Source: Candidatus Segatella papionis (GTDB taxonomy: Bacteria; Bacteroidota; Bacteroidia; Bacteroidales; Bacteroidaceae). From it: a stretch of 25,966 bases of DNA. Within the stretch, counting starts at the first letter, position 1; the number at the start of each line of letters is the position of its first letter. The translations under genes were made by a program, and so were the position numbers. Shown piece after piece: positions 24,325 to 25,966 of the stretch. Under the pieces are notes generated by a model, which was not told the origin of the DNA, did no database searches, and worked only from the letters and a program-made list of their open reading frames with translations. The stretch covers positions 139,333 through 165,298 of the forward strand of contig DBLF01000030.1 in the NCBI GenBank assembly GCA_002297965.1, given 5' to 3'.

Positions 24325-24717
24325 ATGTGTTTAGAAATGAGTAAAAAGTACAAGAGTTACAGTCGAGAAGACAAATTGGCATTACTTCGTGAGTATTACC
24401 AATCAGGCCAAAGCAAGAATCAATTTTGCAAGAGTCACGGTATTAGTGCAATCAAGTCTTTAAATACTTGGCTTGAAATTTTTGCAGCTGAAAAAGAATT
24501 GCTACCTTTGCAGTCTGAACAAGCAGACACAACAGATATGGCAAATCGCAGCAAAGAAAGCTATCAAGAAGAGGTATCTCAATTGAAGCAGCGCATCAAG
24601 GAATTGGAGAAAGCTTTGGCATTCTCCCAGTTGGAAACAGAAGCACGTGACCTTATGATCACACGTGCCGAGGAATACTTTGACATCCCAATACGAAAAA
24701 AATCTGGGGCCAAGTAG
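24325..24717 (+). CDS. IS3-family transposase OrfA (helix-turn-helix)
   Basis: A 130-residue protein. The N-terminal part (YSREDKLALLREYYQSGQSK..., ISAIKSLNTWLEIF) is a helix-turn-helix that binds the IS ends. Residues about 75-110 (EEVSQLKQRIKELEKALAFSQLE) form a leucine-zipper-like coiled coil for dimerisation. The ATG at 24325 lies in a hairpin; the Met at residue 5 (24337) is an alternative. Near its end an A7 run (24696-24702) sits in the right phase for -1 frameshifting into orfB. Confidence 0.88.
   Translation: MCLEMSKKYKSYSREDKLALLREYYQSGQSKNQFCKSHGISAIKSLNTWLEIFAAEKELLPLQSEQADTTDMANRSKESYQEEVSQLKQRIKELEKALAFSQLETEARDLMITRAEEYFDIPIRKKSGAK
24696..24702 (+). promoter_or_regulatory. A7 slippery site for -1 frameshift OrfAB
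   Basis: In the orfA frame the codons read CGA AAA AAA TCT, so A_AAA_AAA is a standard slippery heptamer. After a -1 shift the frame continues IWGQVVMELVEQ into orfB, as expected for the fused OrfAB transposase. Confidence 0.65.
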
Positions 24718-24719
24718 TT

Positions 24720-25688
24720 ATGGAACTGGTCGAGCAGCGCAACGTAAAAGTTGCGTCTGCCTGCCGTCTATTTGGCCATTGCCGTCAGGCCTTCTACCAG
24801 TCGAAGGCAGACATCGAGGCGGAGGTTAGTCGTGACAAGGTTATATTGGATAATGTGAGAGAAATCCGAGAGGAAGACCCAGGCATTGGTGGATACAAAC
24901 TTTGGCTCATGCTGACAGAACTCTACGGAAGGGAAATCATACCAGGACGCGATAGTTTCTTCACTTTGCTTCGCCGTCACCAATTGATGCTTCCTCCCCG
25001 TAAGGCTCGTCATACGACGAACTCAAATCACCGCTACCACAAGTGGAAGAATTTGGTGAAAGGCATTAGTCTTACCGCAGCTAACCAGCTGTGAGTGAGC
25101 GATATTACCTATATCCAGCTGGCCAATGGAGACGTTGCGTATCTTCATTTGGTGACCGATGCGTACTCGCATAAAATTGTCGGATGGAAACTTGCGGACA
25201 CATTGCGTTCCGCAATATCCGTCGAAGCTCTTCAGATGGCTATAGACCAAGCCATAGAAATGGGTGGAAGAGAATGCCTCAAGGGACTGATTCACCACTC
25301 AGACCGAGGTGTTCAGTACTGTTGCGATGCTTATGTTCAAAAACTACAGGAATACGAAATCAGCATTAGTATGACGGAAGACTATAAGCCCACCGACAAT
25401 GCCATCGCCGAACGAGTTAATGGCATCATTAAGATGGAAAAGGTTTATCGTACACATGTCTTCAAGGATATAGTGTCTGCGAGGGCTGCAATTGAACGGT
25501 ATATTTTGTTCTATAACAATCGTAGACCACACATGAGTATCGGGTATAAGACACCTTCAAAGGTTCATCTGGAGAAAGGATTACAACAAAAAATGTGGAA
25601 AAAGAAAAATTATGCTTCCAAGAAGACGAATTCTGGAAAAGAATGTGTACCTTTGCAGAACCCAAAGAGCAAGTCCGGGTTCCGGTAA
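24720..25688 (+). pseudogene. IS3-family transposase OrfB, split by an in-frame TGA
   Basis: One reading frame from ATG 24720 to TAA 25686-25688, broken only by TGA at 25092-25094. Before the stop: a HTH_21-like region (EEDPGIGGYKLWLML). After it: the whole rve catalytic domain, with the DD(35)E triad SDIT, HHSDRG and AERVNG; exactly 35 residues lie between the second Asp and the Glu. The stop falls in ANQL-stop-VSDITYI, where IS3 transposases have Trp (NQLWVSDITYI), so a single G-to-A change turned TGG into TGA. A GTG directly after the stop (25095) could restart translation and give a 197-residue catalytic piece. The element is probably immobile unless the stop is read through. Confidence 0.85.
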
Positions 25689-25702
25689 ATCCAGTGATGG
25701 GG

Positions 25703-25849
25703 GTGACTATAAAAATAGTACGATTCTTTTAGTTGTGTCTATAAAAATAGGAACAAAAAATGAAAAGTGTCTATTATTCCAGTTTGATAAAATTGGTAGT
25801 GTCTACCTTCTTAGTTTATAAAGCTAAAAAGTGTGTCTACTGAAATCAG
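25703..25849 (+). repeat. Five GTGTCTA boxes about 32 bp apart at the IS right end
   Basis: GTGACTA at 25703 and GTGTCTA at 25735, 25767, 25799 and 25833 are spaced 32, 32, 32 and 34 bp. The first two units share GTG(A/T)CTATAAAAATAG. The last box belongs to the right inverted repeat, and the left end carries one inverted copy, TAGACAC (24298-24304). They may be transposase binding sites or remains of nested IS ends. Confidence 0.65.
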
Positions 25850-25859
25850 GAAAATTCAA

Positions 25860-25882
25860 TCCAAGACAATATTCCGAATGAT
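25860..25882. repeat. Right copy of 23-bp direct repeat flanking the IS
   Basis: Differs from 24255-24277 at 2 of 23 positions. It starts 10 bp after the probable right IS end, the same distance as on the left. Confidence 0.6.
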
Positions 25883-25888
25883 TACAAG

Positions 25889-25946
25889 GCTACTTTAGAG
25901 GCTTCAGTAGCTTTGCCCAACTCTGCCCGAGACGCTGGGCATTTTT
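25889..25946 (+). terminator. Two small hairpins near the window edge
   Basis: GCTACT (25889-25894) pairs with AGTAGC (25906-25911). TGCCC (25924-25928) pairs with GGGCA (25937-25941) and is followed by TTTTT (25942-25946), which looks like an intrinsic terminator on the plus strand. TGCCCGAG recurs at 25946. No gene that would need it is visible. Confidence 0.35.
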
Positions 25947-25966
25947 GCCCGAGGCGTAGAGGAGAT

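Larger units (their letters stand above)
24288..25849 (+). mobile_element. IS3-family insertion sequence (about 1.56 kb)
   Basis: Contains an orfA/orfB pair in -1 relation, as in IS3-family elements. The probable ends are imperfect inverted repeats: left 24288-24312 starts CTGATATAGATAGACACA, right 25825-25849 reads, on the minus strand, CTGATTTCAGTAGACACA; 17 of 25 positions match. No 3-4-bp target duplication is seen next to these ends, so the boundaries are provisional. In the left end ACACATTT (24301-24308) and AAATGTGT (24323-24330) form a hairpin that includes the orfA start codon, which may block translation from outside transcripts. Confidence 0.7.

Noticed and set aside
25092..25094. 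Alternative genetic code with TGA read as Trp
   Set aside because: All other genes in the window are free of in-frame TGA and use TGG for Trp, so a point mutation is the simpler reading.
25703..25849. CRISPR-like array
   Set aside because: Only a 7-base core is constant, intervals are AT-rich and partly similar, and no cas gene is present. An IS end array fits better.

Overview
The window looks like a chromosomal piece of a Bacteroidales bacterium, most likely Prevotella/Segatella. Three things point there: the promoters follow the Bacteroidota pattern (TTTG, 19-20 bases, TAnnTTTG) instead of sigma-70; several proteins belong to families typical of that phylum (DUF4293, Bacteroidota-type RpoZ and BamD, a short ACT-less SerA, a eukaryote-like GlgB, a probable DUF6057 protein); and S16 carries a long Ala/Lys/Glu tail. 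No species call is possible from the sequence alone. No rRNA, tRNA or CRISPR array was seen.

Layout. 1-915 (-): 5' part of a polysaccharide flippase gene cut by the window edge. 916-1363: A-rich repeats and the rpsP terminator. 1364-3862 (-): rpsP with its own promoter, then the unit bamD-rpoZ-DUF4293. 3999-6101 (+): uvrB, converging on yigZ over a long inverted repeat. 6206-10380 (-): serC and serA (phosphorylated serine pathway), a terminator, then a DUF1015 gene and yigZ. serC has a full promoter and a leader with strong hairpins. 10622-11941 (-): DEAD-box RNA helicase with a DbpA-type RNA-binding tail. 12061-16529 (-): glgB, a membrane protein and an exported TPR protein, tightly packed like an operon. 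16675-18366 (-): a YhcH/YjgK/YiaL protein and an exported MORN-repeat protein. 18593-19300 (+): a LytTR regulator whose receiver lacks the phospho-acceptor Asp. 19440-20876 (-): two starch-binding CBM20-like modules fused to a HAD phosphatase. 21119-24034 (+): mltG, then the ACT/PFL pair. 24035-25966: repeat-rich DNA and an IS3-family element whose orfB is broken by an in-frame TGA at a Trp position.

How it fits together. Most of the window is housekeeping: translation, transcription, outer-membrane assembly, DNA repair, serine synthesis and peptidoglycan processing. A glycogen/starch theme recurs in GlgB and the CBM20-HAD fusion. The most unusual items are that fusion protein, the phosphorylation-dead LytTR regulator, the regularly spaced GTGTCTA boxes (about 32 bp apart) at the right end of the IS, and the TGTCAC repeat/palindrome cluster between the PFL gene and the IS.
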